From the NCBI GenBank assembly GCA_905233915.1, contig CAJOFM010000010.1, forward strand, positions 1 through 64,000: 64,000 nucleotides of DNA. The letters are read 5' to 3'. Made by a program: the position numbers and the translations under genes. Under the pieces are notes generated by a model that was given only the letters and a program-made list of their open reading frames with translations, did not search any database and was not told where the DNA came from. This document shows positions 8,944 through 17,409 of the stretch, one piece after another. The stretch comes from an uncultured Muribaculaceae bacterium (GTDB lineage Bacteria; Bacteroidota; Bacteroidia; Bacteroidales; Muribaculaceae). Position 1 is the first letter of the stretch; every line of letters begins with the position of its first letter.

Positions 8944-8968
8944 TTCTTTGTCAATATAATTTATGCTA

Positions 8969-8976
8969 CAAAGGTA
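8969..8976 (-). promoter_or_regulatory. -7 box of btuF
   Basis: On the minus strand this reads TACCTTTG, a perfect TAnnTTTG box, 25 nt before the btuF start codon. No convincing -33 TTTG at the right distance. Divergent from the cobS promoter 45 bp away. Confidence 0.6.
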
Positions 8977-9020
8977 CTACTTTTTTAGGGAACAGAAGGC
9001 CGTAAACAATGAATAATTTG

Positions 9021-9028
9021 TACCTTTG
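9021..9028 (+). promoter_or_regulatory. -7 box of cobS, directly at the start codon
   Basis: TACCTTTG ends 4 nt before the ATG at 9033, so a transcript from it would begin at or beside the start codon (leaderless). It rules out the longer in-frame start at 9009, which would lie upstream of the transcript. Confidence 0.6.
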
Positions 9029-9032
9029 CACT

Positions 9033-9824
9033 ATGGAAGAAACAGCAGTAAAAACAAGGTGGTATGACAACATTTGGGCGGCGTTGATTTTCTTCACGCG
9101 CTTGCCTTTTTGGCGTATCCACCAACCACCTCAGTCAAGTTACAAAACCGTCGTTGAGTATTGGCCGTTGGCTGGCTGGCTCACGGGTGGCGCGATGGCT
9201 GCGACACTCTATTTCGGCAGCTTGGTGTTGCCTCATGTGGTGGCCGTCATTGCCGCGATTGCTGTGCGGTTGCTCATTACTGGAGCATTGCACGAAGATG
9301 GCCTTGCCGACTTCCTGGATGGGTTTGGAGGCGGTGGCAACCGTGAGCGCATTCTCGCTATCATGAAGGACTCTCACATCGGCACCTATGGCGTGCTAGG
9401 GCTTATCATCTACATGCTGCTGTTAGGCACTGCCATCTACAGCATGCCCGTGGCTGTCGCTTCACTCACCATTTTGGCAGCTGATCCGTTTTCCAAGATG
9501 GTCACAAGCCAACTGGTGAATATGCTTCCCTATGCCCGAAGCGAGGAAGAAGCTAAAAACAAGACCGTTTACCGTAAGCCTTCTCTTGCAGCTGGACTTA
9601 GCCTGACAGTTCAAGGGCTGTTGCCAATGGTACTGATGATTTGGCTAACGGGTACCAGTAATTGGTATTTCTTCATCTTTATCCCTCCGTTGGTGATGTA
9701 TTTCCTTTATCTGCTTATCCTGCGCAAGATTCACGGCTACACAGGCGACTGCTGTGGTGCCGTGTGCCTGCTGGTGGAACTAGCTGTATATCTGGTCGCA
9801 TGCTCTCAACAATTCGTTCATTGA
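9033..9824 (+). CDS. cobS: Cobalamin (5'-phosphate) synthase CobS
   Basis: A 263-residue integral membrane enzyme that joins adenosyl-GDP-cobinamide with alpha-ribazole (phosphate), the last assembly step of B12. It has the family motifs ALHEDGLADFLDGFGGG (with the metal-binding acidic residues), DSHIGTYG and, near the C terminus, GYTGDCCGA, separated by hydrophobic helices. ATG 9033 is preferred over an in-frame ATG at 9009 because a promoter -7 box occupies 9021-9028. It leads a plus-strand group cobS-cobC-cobU-cobT; cobC starts 1 base after its stop codon, so the two are translationally coupled. Confidence 0.95.
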   Translation: MEETAVKTRWYDNIWAALIFFTRLPFWRIHQPPQSSYKTVVEYWPLAGWLTGGAMAATLYFGSLVLPHVVAVIAAIAVRLLITGALHEDGLADFLDGFGGGGNRERILAIMKDSHIGTYGVLGLIIYMLLLGTAIYSMPVAVASLTILAADPFSKMVTSQLVNMLPYARSEEEAKNKTVYRKPSLAAGLSLTVQGLLPMVLMIWLTGTSNWYFFIFIPPLVMYFLYLLILRKIHGYTGDCCGAVCLLVELAVYLVACSQQFVH

Positions 9825-9825
9825 T

Positions 9826-10356
9826 ATGGAAGTTATCTTGGTGAGACATACCAGTGTTGATGTTCCCAAGGGGACGTGTTACGGATGGACAGATGTACCC
9901 GTGCGTGATACCTTTGAGCAAGAGGCCGAAGCAACCCGTCAGTCGCTCGAGTCATTTTTGCCGTTTGACAAGGTTTTCTCGTCGCCGTTGACGCGTGCCC
10001 GCAAGTTGGCCGCCTATTGCGGATACCCCGATGCCGAGACCGACGAGCGGCTATTGGAAATGAACATGGGCGAGTGGGAAATGCAGCTTTATGACGAAAT
10101 CCAAGACCCGCACCTACAGGAGTGGTACGACGATTACTTGCACCAGCCCACAACAGGTGGCGAGAGTTTCCAGCAACAATACCAGCGCGTGGCGGCATTC
10201 CTTGACGAACTCAAGAACAAGCCTTTCCAGCGAGTGGCGATCTTTGCTCATGCAGGAGTACTCATCAGCGCCGGCATTCATGCAGGGCTATATTCCTGGA
10301 ATAATGCGTGGAGCAATCTCCCCGATTATGGCGATTTTATTGTAATTAAGATTTAG
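9826..10356 (+). CDS. cobC: Alpha-ribazole phosphatase (histidine phosphatase superfamily)
   Basis: A 176-residue cytosolic phosphatase. LVRHTSVD at residues 5-12 holds the phospho-accepting His (the RHG motif reads RHT here, as in other CobC proteins). SSPLTRARK and LLEMNMGEWE follow, and IFAHAGVL near residue 140 holds the second catalytic His. CobC removes the 5'-phosphate from alpha-ribazole phosphate or from cobalamin phosphate. Its place between cobS and cobU supports this over a general phosphoglycerate-mutase-like role. It begins 1 base after cobS and is followed by a 46-base gap. Confidence 0.88.
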   Translation: MEVILVRHTSVDVPKGTCYGWTDVPVRDTFEQEAEATRQSLESFLPFDKVFSSPLTRARKLAAYCGYPDAETDERLLEMNMGEWEMQLYDEIQDPHLQEWYDDYLHQPTTGGESFQQQYQRVAAFLDELKNKPFQRVAIFAHAGVLISAGIHAGLYSWNNAWSNLPDYGDFIVIKI

Positions 10357-10402
10357 AAAGGTAGGGCCTCGCCTTGGCGTGGCGTCAAACAAAGATAAGC
10401 TA

Positions 10403-10918
10403 ATGAGCAAAATCATATTAATCACAGGTGGGCAACGCTCGGGCAAGAGCCGCTATGCCGAGGAACTGGCATTGAGCCTCACCGAAAACCCTGTGTATGT
10501 GGCGACAGCCCATGTGTGGGACGAAGAGTTCCGTGAGCGCGTGCGCCGCCATCAAGAGCGCCGTGGCCCGCAGTGGACCAACATCGAGGAGGAGAAATAC
10601 CTGAGCCGCCATGACCTGATGGGCCGTGTTGCGGTCATTGATTGCGTAACGCTATGGTTGACCAATTTCTTTTTCGAGAATCAGAATCAAGACACACAGC
10701 TGGTTTTAGAGATGGTCAAAGAGGAGTTTGACCGCTTCACGTCACAGGATGCCACCTTCATCTTCGTGACTAACGAAATCGGCAGCGGAGGCGTGAGTGT
10801 GGATGCCGTGCAACGACGGTTTACCGACCTGCAAGGCTGGATGAACCAGTACATCGCCAGCCGTGCCGACGAAGTCATCCTTATGGTCTCAGGAATCCCG
10901 GTAACAATAAAGAGTTAA
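10403..10918 (+). CDS. cobU: Adenosylcobinamide kinase / adenosylcobinamide-phosphate guanylyltransferase
   Basis: A 171-residue bifunctional P-loop enzyme that phosphorylates adenosylcobinamide and then transfers GMP to it. The P-loop ITGGQRSGKSRYAEELA lies at residues 5-21. YVATAHVWDEEFRERVRRHQ contains the histidine that carries the GMP intermediate in the family. TNEIGSGGVSVDAVQRRFTD completes the signature. The in-frame ATG at 10379 would add eight residues; 10403 matches the family N terminus (MSKIILITGG). A block of short tandem repeats separates it from cobT. Confidence 0.95.
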   Translation: MSKIILITGGQRSGKSRYAEELALSLTENPVYVATAHVWDEEFRERVRRHQERRGPQWTNIEEEKYLSRHDLMGRVAVIDCVTLWLTNFFFENQNQDTQLVLEMVKEEFDRFTSQDATFIFVTNEIGSGGVSVDAVQRRFTDLQGWMNQYIASRADEVILMVSGIPVTIKS

Positions 10919-10995
10919 CAGTGAACAGTGAACAGTGAACAGTGAACAGTTCTAGAACATCTAGATTATCTAGAATATCTAGAGTATCTAGACAC
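10916..10995. repeat. Two adjacent microsatellites (7-nt and 9-nt units) between cobU and cobT
   Basis: The unit GTGAACA is repeated four times in register from 10921 (with partial copies on both sides), followed directly by five units of TCTAGA plus three variable bases starting at 10951, 10960, 10969, 10978 and 10987. The hexamer is palindromic and invariant in all five copies. No ORF or promoter is visible inside. It sits a few bases after the cobU stop codon and ends about 20 bases before the cobT start. Confidence 0.9.
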
Positions 10996-11016
10996 TAGTG
11001 GCTAGAAACTAAAAAA

Positions 11017-12060
11017 ATGAGAAAATTCAACATACACCACACTGACAAGTCGCTGGAACAGAGCATCCAGCAGAAAATCGACCACCTGAATAAACCCAAG
11101 GGTTCGCTAGGCCGTTTAGAGGAACTGGCATTGCAAATCTGCCTAATCCAACACACCTTGACCCCCACCCTCAACCATCCATGCCACCTACTGCTGGGCG
11201 GCGACCACGGCATTGAGCGTGAGGGCGTAAGTGTGTCGCCCCGTGAAGTCACCTGGCAACAGATGATTAACTTTACCCATGGTGGTGGCGGAGTGAACAT
11301 GTTCTGTCGCCAACACGGTTTCAAGTTGCGCATCGTAGACACTGGCGTGGACTACGACTTAAGTGATATTGAGGGAATTATCGATCATAAGATTGCCCGT
11401 GGCACCCGCAATTTCCTGCACGAACCTGCCATGAACGAGGATGAGTTCGCCCGTGCAATCCAGGTTGGATGCGACTTAGTAGACGATTGCATTGCCGAGG
11501 GATGCCAGGTGTTGTGCATTGGCGAAATGGGTATCGCCAACACCTCACCCTCAAGCATCTGGATGAGCCTGTTTGGCAATATTCCACTTGATGAGTGTAT
11601 CGGTGCTGGAGCAGGACTTGACAATCCCGGCATCCAACACAAGCGCGAAGTCCTCGCACAAGCACTGAAACATTACCATGAAACGATGGATAATACCACT
11701 GAGAACGCCATCCGCTACTTCGGTGGTTTTGAGATGGTGACGGCCATCGGCGCGATGCTGCGAGGAGCCGAGAAGCACCTTGTCGTGCTGGTAGATGGTT
11801 TTATCATGACCGCATGTGCCATCGCGGCAATACAACTCTATCCCGCAGCTCAGGATTACATGATTTTCACCCATTGCGGTGACGAGAGCGGCCACAAGCG
11901 CATGCTCGACATCGTCCATGCCAAGCCCATCCTCAACCTAGGCCTTCGTCTCGGCGAGGGAACGGGAGCCCTGTGCGCCTATCCCATCATCGAGTCAGCC
12001 GTGAGGATGATCAATGAAATGAACAATTTCGATACGGCCCACATCACCAAATACTTCTAA
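11017..12060 (+). CDS. cobT: Nicotinate-nucleotide:dimethylbenzimidazole phosphoribosyltransferase CobT
   Basis: A 347-residue cytosolic enzyme that makes alpha-ribazole 5'-phosphate (or the adenine/other-base analogue) from nicotinate mononucleotide and the lower-ligand base. The motifs NKPKGSLGRLEELALQI, LLGGDHGIEREGVS, GEMGIANTSPS and GLRLGEGTGALCA (with the catalytic Glu) are intact and the length is standard. No bluB or bza gene for making dimethylbenzimidazole is present in the window, so the lower ligand used is unknown. Its stop codon overlaps that of the convergent cbiB (shared bases 12057-12060). Confidence 0.95.
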   Translation: MRKFNIHHTDKSLEQSIQQKIDHLNKPKGSLGRLEELALQICLIQHTLTPTLNHPCHLLLGGDHGIEREGVSVSPREVTWQQMINFTHGGGGVNMFCRQHGFKLRIVDTGVDYDLSDIEGIIDHKIARGTRNFLHEPAMNEDEFARAIQVGCDLVDDCIAEGCQVLCIGEMGIANTSPSSIWMSLFGNIPLDECIGAGAGLDNPGIQHKREVLAQALKHYHETMDNTTENAIRYFGGFEMVTAIGAMLRGAEKHLVVLVDGFIMTACAIAAIQLYPAAQDYMIFTHCGDESGHKRMLDIVHAKPILNLGLRLGEGTGALCAYPIIESAVRMINEMNNFDTAHITKYF

Positions 12061-12983
12061 AGAAATATCATCACGACAAGTGTCAAAGAGAGCATGAGGA
12101 TTTCAGCTATTCTATTGATGCGTACGGCGGTGTGCATGTCTTGAGTGGTAAGTTCGCGGTCGTTCTCGCCGATGAAGGGTTTGTCGAAAAGTTCGCCGAA
12201 ATAGTAGTGGGGACCGCCGAAGCGGCAATTGAGGATGCCTGCAAGGGCGGCCTCAGGGTATCCGCTATTAGGACTGGCGTGCTTTCTGCCGTTTTTCCAC
12301 ACGAATTTCAAGAGAGAAAGTTTGCCCGAGGCTATGACCATGAGCAAGGCGGTCAGACGGGCCGGGATATAATTGGCCACGTCATCGATATGGGCGGCCC
12401 AGCAACCGAAGTCTTTATATCGTTCGGTACGGTAGCCAATCATCGAGTCGAGGGTATTGACCATCTTGTAGGCTAGCATGCCAGGGGTACCCAACAAAGC
12501 CAGCCAGAACAAAGGGGCTATCACGCCATCGCTCAGGTTCTCGGCAAGGGTCTCAAGGGCGGCAGTTCGCACCTCTTGGGCCGACAGTTGTGAGGTGTCG
12601 CGTCCCACGATACGGGCGACTTGTTGGCGCCCCTCATCCAATGAGCGATCCAATGCTAAAAATACCTCCCGCACTTCGCGAATAAGCGTCGTTCCCGCTA
12701 AACAATAGAAAATGATGATGGTGTCCAAAACAAGCCACAAGACCATGTTGGGTACCAACTGCTTGAGACCCCAAACGACAAAAAACACCATCAGAATCAA
12801 GATGATGGCCATTACGGCCCCTTTGGCCATGCGATGATTTCCCTTATTGAGACGGTGCTCGCCCCACGAAATCATTTTGCCAAACCAAACAATGGGATGC
12901 GGAAGCCTTGACGGGTCGCCGAAGATGAAATCCAGCAACCAGCCCAGCAACAACGGCAATATGAGTAATAGCGTATTGATCAT
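12057..12983 (-). CDS. cbiB: Adenosylcobinamide-phosphate synthase CbiB
   Basis: A 308-residue inner-membrane protein that attaches aminopropanol phosphate (from CobD) to cobyric acid. It has the family hallmarks LLLGWLLDFIFGDPSRLPHPIVWFGKMI near the N terminus, ETLAENLSDGVIAPLFWLALLG in the middle and NTLDSMIGYRTERYKDFGCWAAHIDDVANYIPAR after it. The in-frame upstream ATG at 13040 lies inside a repeated intergenic hairpin and adds 19 residues not typical of the family, so the ATG at 12983 is preferred. It is the last gene of the minus-strand cobalamin operon. Confidence 0.93.
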   Translation of the reverse strand: MINTLLLILPLLLGWLLDFIFGDPSRLPHPIVWFGKMISWGEHRLNKGNHRMAKGAVMAIILILMVFFVVWGLKQLVPNMVLWLVLDTIIIFYCLAGTTLIREVREVFLALDRSLDEGRQQVARIVGRDTSQLSAQEVRTAALETLAENLSDGVIAPLFWLALLGTPGMLAYKMVNTLDSMIGYRTERYKDFGCWAAHIDDVANYIPARLTALLMVIASGKLSLLKFVWKNGRKHASPNSGYPEAALAGILNCRFGGPHYYFGELFDKPFIGENDRELTTQDMHTAVRINRIAEILMLSLTLVVMIFL

Positions 12984-13076
12984 TGTAGTAAAAAGAAAAC
13001 AATAAGTATAATATAAACATTCGATGACGAAAAATCCCACATTTGTATTTGTTGTATTTATTGTTGTTTTTTTAGA
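12984..13076 (-). repeat. Intergenic hairpin repeat, copy B
   Basis: Second copy of the element found between btuF and btuC. The left arm AAAACAATAAGTATAATAT and the right arm TGTATTTGTTGTATTTATTG match copy A; the loop differs. Its right arm also encodes the last residues (KKQQ) and stop codon of cobD, so the element overlaps the 3' end of that gene. Confidence 0.6.
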
Positions 13077-14044
13077 AAGAGACGAATTGCGGCGACCAGG
13101 GCATCATTCTCGGCAGGCGACTGGGTCGCGATGCGGAAGTGATGCGGTGACAAACCAGTGAAATTGGAGGCATCACGGATGAGGATGCCATGCTCGCGCG
13201 CCAAATAATCCTTTAACTGAGCGGCCGTTGCCTGTCGGATAGTACATAGGAAAAAATTGGTCTGTGTTTGTTGAGCCTCGATGCCTTCTATCTCGTTCAG
13301 CATGGAACACAGACGTTGGGTCTCGGTCAAATAGGAAGGCAGGTCAGCAATAGCGGTCTCGCCTCGCTGGATGAGCCACTTGCCAGCCTCCAGCGACAGG
13401 GCATTAATGGCCCAGGGGCGGTACTGCTCCCGCAGGCGGCGAATAATCGATGAGGATGCTGTAACATAGCCTAACCGCAGCCCAGGCACAGCATAGCGCT
13501 TGGTCATGGAGTGCAACAGTATGATGTCGTCACGACCGACCACATCGGAGGGTTGCAGCAATGGCGCCATCGTGTAGTCCTCGTAGGACTGGTCCACAAT
13601 GAGTAGACGATGACGCTCGGCAAGGGCCAGCACATCTTTGACAGGCATCACATCGCCTGTGGGATTGTTGGGGTTGCACAGCCAGCACAGAGCACCATCC
13701 TCGCTTTCCTGATAGCCAAACACACGACAGGAATCTTCATATTCCCTGAATGTGGGCTGCATGATGTGGCACGTGCCCTCATGGCGATAGGTCTGGGCTA
13801 TCAGATAGATAGCATCGACCGCACCGCTGGTCACAAGCACCTCATCGGGGCTGATTCCACAGTCCTGGGCAATCATCTGTTCCAGCGAAGCAGCTGAAGG
13901 CTCGGGATAGGAACGCACAACGTCCATACGAGAGCACAAGTAGGATTCTAACGCACTTAAATCAGTTCCAGCATAGATGTTAGAACTGAAATTCATTTTA
14001 ATGTTGTTATAACGATACAGGTCGTCGCCGTGTCCTTCAATCAT
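13058..14044 (-). CDS. cobD: Threonine-phosphate decarboxylase CobD (PLP-dependent aminotransferase fold)
   Basis: A 328-residue fold-type I PLP enzyme that makes (R)-1-amino-2-propanol phosphate for CbiB. It starts with IEGHGDDLYRYNNIKMNFSSN, the typical CobD N terminus. NPNNPTGDVMP, VDQSYEDYT (PLP-contacting Asp and Tyr) and HSMTKRYAVPGLRLGYV (Schiff-base Lys) follow. It is close to histidinol-phosphate aminotransferase, but the gene order (cbiP-cobD-cbiB) argues for CobD. It overlaps cbiP by 8 bases. Its last codons lie within a repeated hairpin element. Confidence 0.9.
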   Translation of the reverse strand: MIEGHGDDLYRYNNIKMNFSSNIYAGTDLSALESYLCSRMDVVRSYPEPSAASLEQMIAQDCGISPDEVLVTSGAVDAIYLIAQTYRHEGTCHIMQPTFREYEDSCRVFGYQESEDGALCWLCNPNNPTGDVMPVKDVLALAERHRLLIVDQSYEDYTMAPLLQPSDVVGRDDIILLHSMTKRYAVPGLRLGYVTASSSIIRRLREQYRPWAINALSLEAGKWLIQRGETAIADLPSYLTETQRLCSMLNEIEGIEAQQTQTNFFLCTIRQATAAQLKDYLAREHGILIRDASNFTGLSPHHFRIATQSPAENDALVAAIRLFLKKQQ

Positions 14045-15512
14045 GGTCTGTCAGGATTTTGTATATCTGTTCCATATCAACATGCTGGCGTACATGGTCA
14101 GCAAGTGTGTCGTATTGTTCCTCCTTGAATGACGCATAGTCAAACGGCTTACCACTCTCGGCAATTTTGTCCCGGAACGATTCCAATAGGAAATCGACAA
14201 AAGGTGTATTGTCGAGGATTCCGTGGACGTAGGTGCCCATGCACTTGTTGTCCACAATGTAGCCGTCTTCACGTCCATCATCAAGGTGCAGCAGTGGTGA
14301 AGGCTTGGCATCGCCCACGGGATGGGTCTCGCCTTGATGAATTTCGTAGCCGCCACCAAATTGGCAATTGACTTGGCGCGTGTGCTTGTCACCATTCATC
14401 GTGGTGGTCGTGGGCAGCAGGCCCAGGCCTGGCAAACGCTCAATATCACCCTCGACATGGTCGGGGTCAAGCACCTCCATGCCCATCATCTGGTAGCCGC
14501 CACAGATGCCCAATACCGTTGTGCCCTTGCGATGAGCACGGATGATGGCTTGAGCACAACCGTTGCGACGCAGCTCGTACAAGTCATGCAGGGTGGATTT
14601 AGTGCCTGGCAAAATGATGATGTCAGCCTTCTTGATGTCCTCGGTATTATTGGTGTAGAATAGGTGAACCCGCGGATCACGTTCCATTGCGTCAAAGTCA
14701 GTGTAATTGGATAAATGGCGCAGCATAACAACCGCTACATTGACTTTACCGCGCTCAGCCTGCATCGACTTTTGTGCCAAAGCCACACTATCTTCCTCCT
14801 CAATGTAAATGTCCTTGTAGTAAGGGATGACTCCCAGCACAGGAATACCGCAGATGTCCTCCAGCATCTTGCGTCCTTCATCAAACAAGTGCATGTCGCC
14901 GCGGAACTTGTTGATGATGATGCCCTTGATGAGGCTACGGTCTTCGGGGGTCTGTAAGGCGATGCTGCCATAGACCGAAGCGAACACACCGCCACGGTCA
15001 ATATCGCCAACGAGGATGACATCAGCATGGGCATGACGCGCCATGGGCAAGTTCACCAGGTCCGTGTCACGCAGATTGATTTCCGAAATGCTGCCTGCTC
15101 CCTCCATGACGATGGGGTTAAAGCGGGAAGCCAAACGATCAAAGGCAGCGCACACCTCACGGCGATAATCTATATCTGATGTGCCACGGCGCCAGTAGTC
15201 ATAGGCATTCTTGTTGCCTATGGGCTTGCCGTGCAGGATGACCTGAGAAGTGTGGTCGCTTTGAGGCTTTAGCAGCAAGGGATTCATGTCGGTGTGACAA
15301 GGAATGCCTGCCGCCTCAGCTTGAACTGCTTGGGCGCGACCGATTTCAAAGCCCTCGGGCGTGGCATAAGAATTCAATGCCATATTCTGTGCCTTGAACG
15401 GAGCAGGGCTATAGCCATCTTGCTTGAAGATACGGCAAAAGGCAGCGGCAACGACGCTCTTACCCACGTCACTGCCTGTCCCGGCGAACATAATGGGATT
15501 TAATCGCTTCAT
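14037..15512 (-). CDS. cbiP: Cobyric acid synthase CbiP (CobQ)
   Basis: A 491-residue glutamine amidotransferase that amidates side chains b, d, e and g of adenosylcobyrinate a,c-diamide. The N-terminal part is a dethiobiotin-synthetase-like ATPase: MFAGTGSDVGKSVVAAAFCR, FKAQNMALNS and EGAGSISEINL. The C-terminal class I glutaminase domain has ILPGTKSTLHDL, the nucleophile motif GICGGYQMMG and a C-terminal YVHGILDN. It overlaps the PduO-type adenosyltransferase gene by 4 bases and cobD by 8, so these genes form a tightly coupled operon. Confidence 0.96.
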   Translation of the reverse strand: MKRLNPIMFAGTGSDVGKSVVAAAFCRIFKQDGYSPAPFKAQNMALNSYATPEGFEIGRAQAVQAEAAGIPCHTDMNPLLLKPQSDHTSQVILHGKPIGNKNAYDYWRRGTSDIDYRREVCAAFDRLASRFNPIVMEGAGSISEINLRDTDLVNLPMARHAHADVILVGDIDRGGVFASVYGSIALQTPEDRSLIKGIIINKFRGDMHLFDEGRKMLEDICGIPVLGVIPYYKDIYIEEEDSVALAQKSMQAERGKVNVAVVMLRHLSNYTDFDAMERDPRVHLFYTNNTEDIKKADIIILPGTKSTLHDLYELRRNGCAQAIIRAHRKGTTVLGICGGYQMMGMEVLDPDHVEGDIERLPGLGLLPTTTTMNGDKHTRQVNCQFGGGYEIHQGETHPVGDAKPSPLLHLDDGREDGYIVDNKCMGTYVHGILDNTPFVDFLLESFRDKIAESGKPFDYASFKEEQYDTLADHVRQHVDMEQIYKILTDHD

Positions 15513-16009
15513 TCTTTCTCGTTGGCTAAAACAAACAGATAATCGGAGAGGCGGTTCATCATCATAAGCACATCTCTGTCAATTGGGTATTCACGATGCA
15601 GTGACCACAAGCGGCGTTCCACCGAGCGGGATTGAGTGCGGGCCAAGTGAATGAAAGCCGCCAATTGGGGCCCTCCTCCGGGCACAACAAAACCGCCTTT
15701 ATAATCCACAGAGTCAATGGCCAACTCCAACTGAGCAGTAATTTCTTGGGCATGAAGCTCACGTGGATTGACACAGCCTTCAGGTGTGGCGATGTGGCTC
15801 ATGATCGTCATGAGTTCACGCTGCACGGCAAGGATGAGTAGAGAATTATCTTTGTCATCACCGAGCATCGACCGCACGATACCCAAATGGGCGTTCAATT
15901 GGTCAATCTGTCCATTGGTCTCGATGCGAGGGTCATCCTTTGGGACCCTCACCCCGTCGCGCAGGCTAGTCATGCCCTCATCGCCGGTTTTGGTATATAT
16001 CTGTTTCAT
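15509..16009 (-). CDS. PduO-type ATP:cob(I)alamin adenosyltransferase
   Basis: A 166-residue protein that transfers the adenosyl group from ATP to cob(I)alamin or cob(I)yrinate diamide, making the active coenzyme. It begins with KQIYTKTGDEGMTSLRDGVRVPKDDPRIE, the family's ATP-binding N terminus, and carries FVVPGGGPQLAAFIHLARTQSRSVERR, which contains the conserved Arg residues. Length is slightly short for the family but complete. It sits 2 bases after cbiA and overlaps cbiP by 4 bases, so adenosylation is likely coupled to de novo synthesis here. Confidence 0.93.
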   Translation of the reverse strand: MKQIYTKTGDEGMTSLRDGVRVPKDDPRIETNGQIDQLNAHLGIVRSMLGDDKDNSLLILAVQRELMTIMSHIATPEGCVNPRELHAQEITAQLELAIDSVDYKGGFVVPGGGPQLAAFIHLARTQSRSVERRLWSLHREYPIDRDVLMMMNRLSDYLFVLANEKE

Positions 16010-16011
16010 GA

Positions 16012-17274
16012 TTAGTTTATAGTCGATAATTGATACAAATGCGTGTAGCTTGCAAGGACATTCTTGTAGCGGATGACAGGTGTCGGTACGGGCTCTCCCT
16101 TGGCATTATAGACCTGAGTCACCGAGATCGGTGACTCACCCATGAACTGCGTGTAATGGAACTCATGTCCACGGTACTCCTTGCCGTCGAGCGTGAAATG
16201 GCGATAACCCAGCGAGAGTTTTCGGTCCTTCTGGCGCGCAGTGATGGTGTAAGGCAGTACGCCACACATGGGAAATTCGCCCTCGTCGGTAACGATTTTC
16301 TCGCAGAGGTACATCATGCCGCCGCATTCAGCGATGATGCGTCCGCCTCGCTCGGCATATTCTTTGATGGCACGTCGTGTCGCCTCGGCCTTTACCAATG
16401 CGTCAAGATGTTTCTCGGGATAACCGCCAGGCAGATAGAGCAGTTCCACATCGTCAAGGCATGGAATGTCACACTCGGGATCAAAGAATGATACATTCCC
16501 CAATTGGTCGATGTTCTCTTGATAGATAAAGGAGAACGATTCATCATTGCTGGCAATCAAAGTGCGTTCAGTCCGTTCACTATTCTTGCTGGTATACTTG
16601 TGAACAGGCTTATCATTATTCGACAATTCTAAGAGCCTTTCCCATTCAACATGCGTTTCAAGAAGATCAATCAAGAGCTTGGTTTCGGGCTTCTCACTGA
16701 AGTCTAACCCTAGGTAACGGGAGCCTTGCTCGAGTTCAGACTTCTTTGACAGATAGCCATAGCACTCTACGCCCAAGTCGTCACACACTTGCTGGAGCAT
16801 TTTGAAATGTCTTTCCGACCCCACGCGGTTGAAAATCACACCGTTGATGCGCACATCTTTTCGGAAGTTGATGAAGCCTGAAATGAGCGCCGCCATCGAA
16901 TAAGCCGCCGACTTAGCGTCAACCACTAGCACTACTGGCAGATCCAGTACACGTGCAATTTCGGCCGATGACCCCTTGTCTCGGTCGTAGCCGTCAAACA
17001 GACCCATCATGCCCTCGACAACGCACACATCGGCCTCCTTGCCATAGCGGTCAAACAATTCCCGCACATGGTCAGGCGTAGCCATAAACGTATCCAGATT
17101 GATACTCGGCCGCCCACATACAGCCGCATGAAATTTGGTGTCGATATAGTCAGGGCCACACTTAAACGGCTGAACCTTATACCCCTTGCTGGTAAACAAT
17201 GCCATCAATCCCCGAGCAATCGTCGTCTTGCCCGAGCCGCTGTTAGGCGCCGCTATTAAAAATCCATATCCCAT
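16012..17274 (-). CDS. cbiA: Cobyrinate a,c-diamide synthase CbiA
   Basis: A 420-residue glutamine-dependent amidase for the a and c side chains of cobyrinate. The ATPase domain has IAAPNSGSGKTTIARGLMALF, KCGPDYIDTKFH and EGMMGLFDGYD. The class I glutaminase domain has YLPGGYPEKHLDAL and IIAECGGMMYLCE (nucleophile Cys). The ATG at 17274 is chosen because a -7 box (TAAATTTG on the minus strand) ends 8 nt upstream of it; the in-frame ATG at 17295 lies upstream of that promoter. It opens the minus-strand operon cbiA-adenosyltransferase-cbiP-cobD-cbiB. Confidence 0.95.
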   Translation of the reverse strand: MGYGFLIAAPNSGSGKTTIARGLMALFTSKGYKVQPFKCGPDYIDTKFHAAVCGRPSINLDTFMATPDHVRELFDRYGKEADVCVVEGMMGLFDGYDRDKGSSAEIARVLDLPVVLVVDAKSAAYSMAALISGFINFRKDVRINGVIFNRVGSERHFKMLQQVCDDLGVECYGYLSKKSELEQGSRYLGLDFSEKPETKLLIDLLETHVEWERLLELSNNDKPVHKYTSKNSERTERTLIASNDESFSFIYQENIDQLGNVSFFDPECDIPCLDDVELLYLPGGYPEKHLDALVKAEATRRAIKEYAERGGRIIAECGGMMYLCEKIVTDEGEFPMCGVLPYTITARQKDRKLSLGYRHFTLDGKEYRGHEFHYTQFMGESPISVTQVYNAKGEPVPTPVIRYKNVLASYTHLYQLSTIN

Positions 17275-17282
17275 AGAACCTG

Positions 17283-17290
17283 CAAATTTA
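17283..17290 (-). promoter_or_regulatory. -7 box of the cbiA operon
   Basis: Minus strand reads TAAATTTG, followed by CAGGTTCT and the ATG. The spacing between box and start codon (8 nt) is the same as for the cbiH-cbiC promoter, and both are followed by GCAGG-like bases, so this operon too would give a nearly leaderless mRNA. Confidence 0.6.
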
Positions 17291-17351
17291 CTCAAAAAAT
17301 ACCGAAAACCTATAGTGTTGAAGTAGTAATTCTACTTGATTAACACCCGAT

Positions 17352-17382
17352 TTTGGGGATTGGAGAAATGGTTGTATATTTG
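17352..17382 (+). promoter_or_regulatory. Promoter of the C1B peptidase gene
   Basis: TTTG at 17352-17355 and TATATTTG at 17375-17382 are separated by exactly 19 nt, the ideal Bacteroidetes arrangement. The start codon follows 27 nt later. Confidence 0.7.
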
Positions 17383-17409
17383 CGGTAAAGAATTTAACTA
17401 ATTGGCCAT

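Noticed and set aside
8944..9032. Cobalamin riboswitch before btuF or cobS
   Set aside because: The intergenic region is under 100 bp and the leaders are about 0-25 nt; no B12-box-like sequence was found here or before cbiH-cbiC, cbiA or nrdJ.
10916..10995. CRISPR-like short repeats
   Set aside because: Units of 7 and 9 bp without 25-40-bp spacers; tandem microsatellites, not an array. No cas genes nearby.
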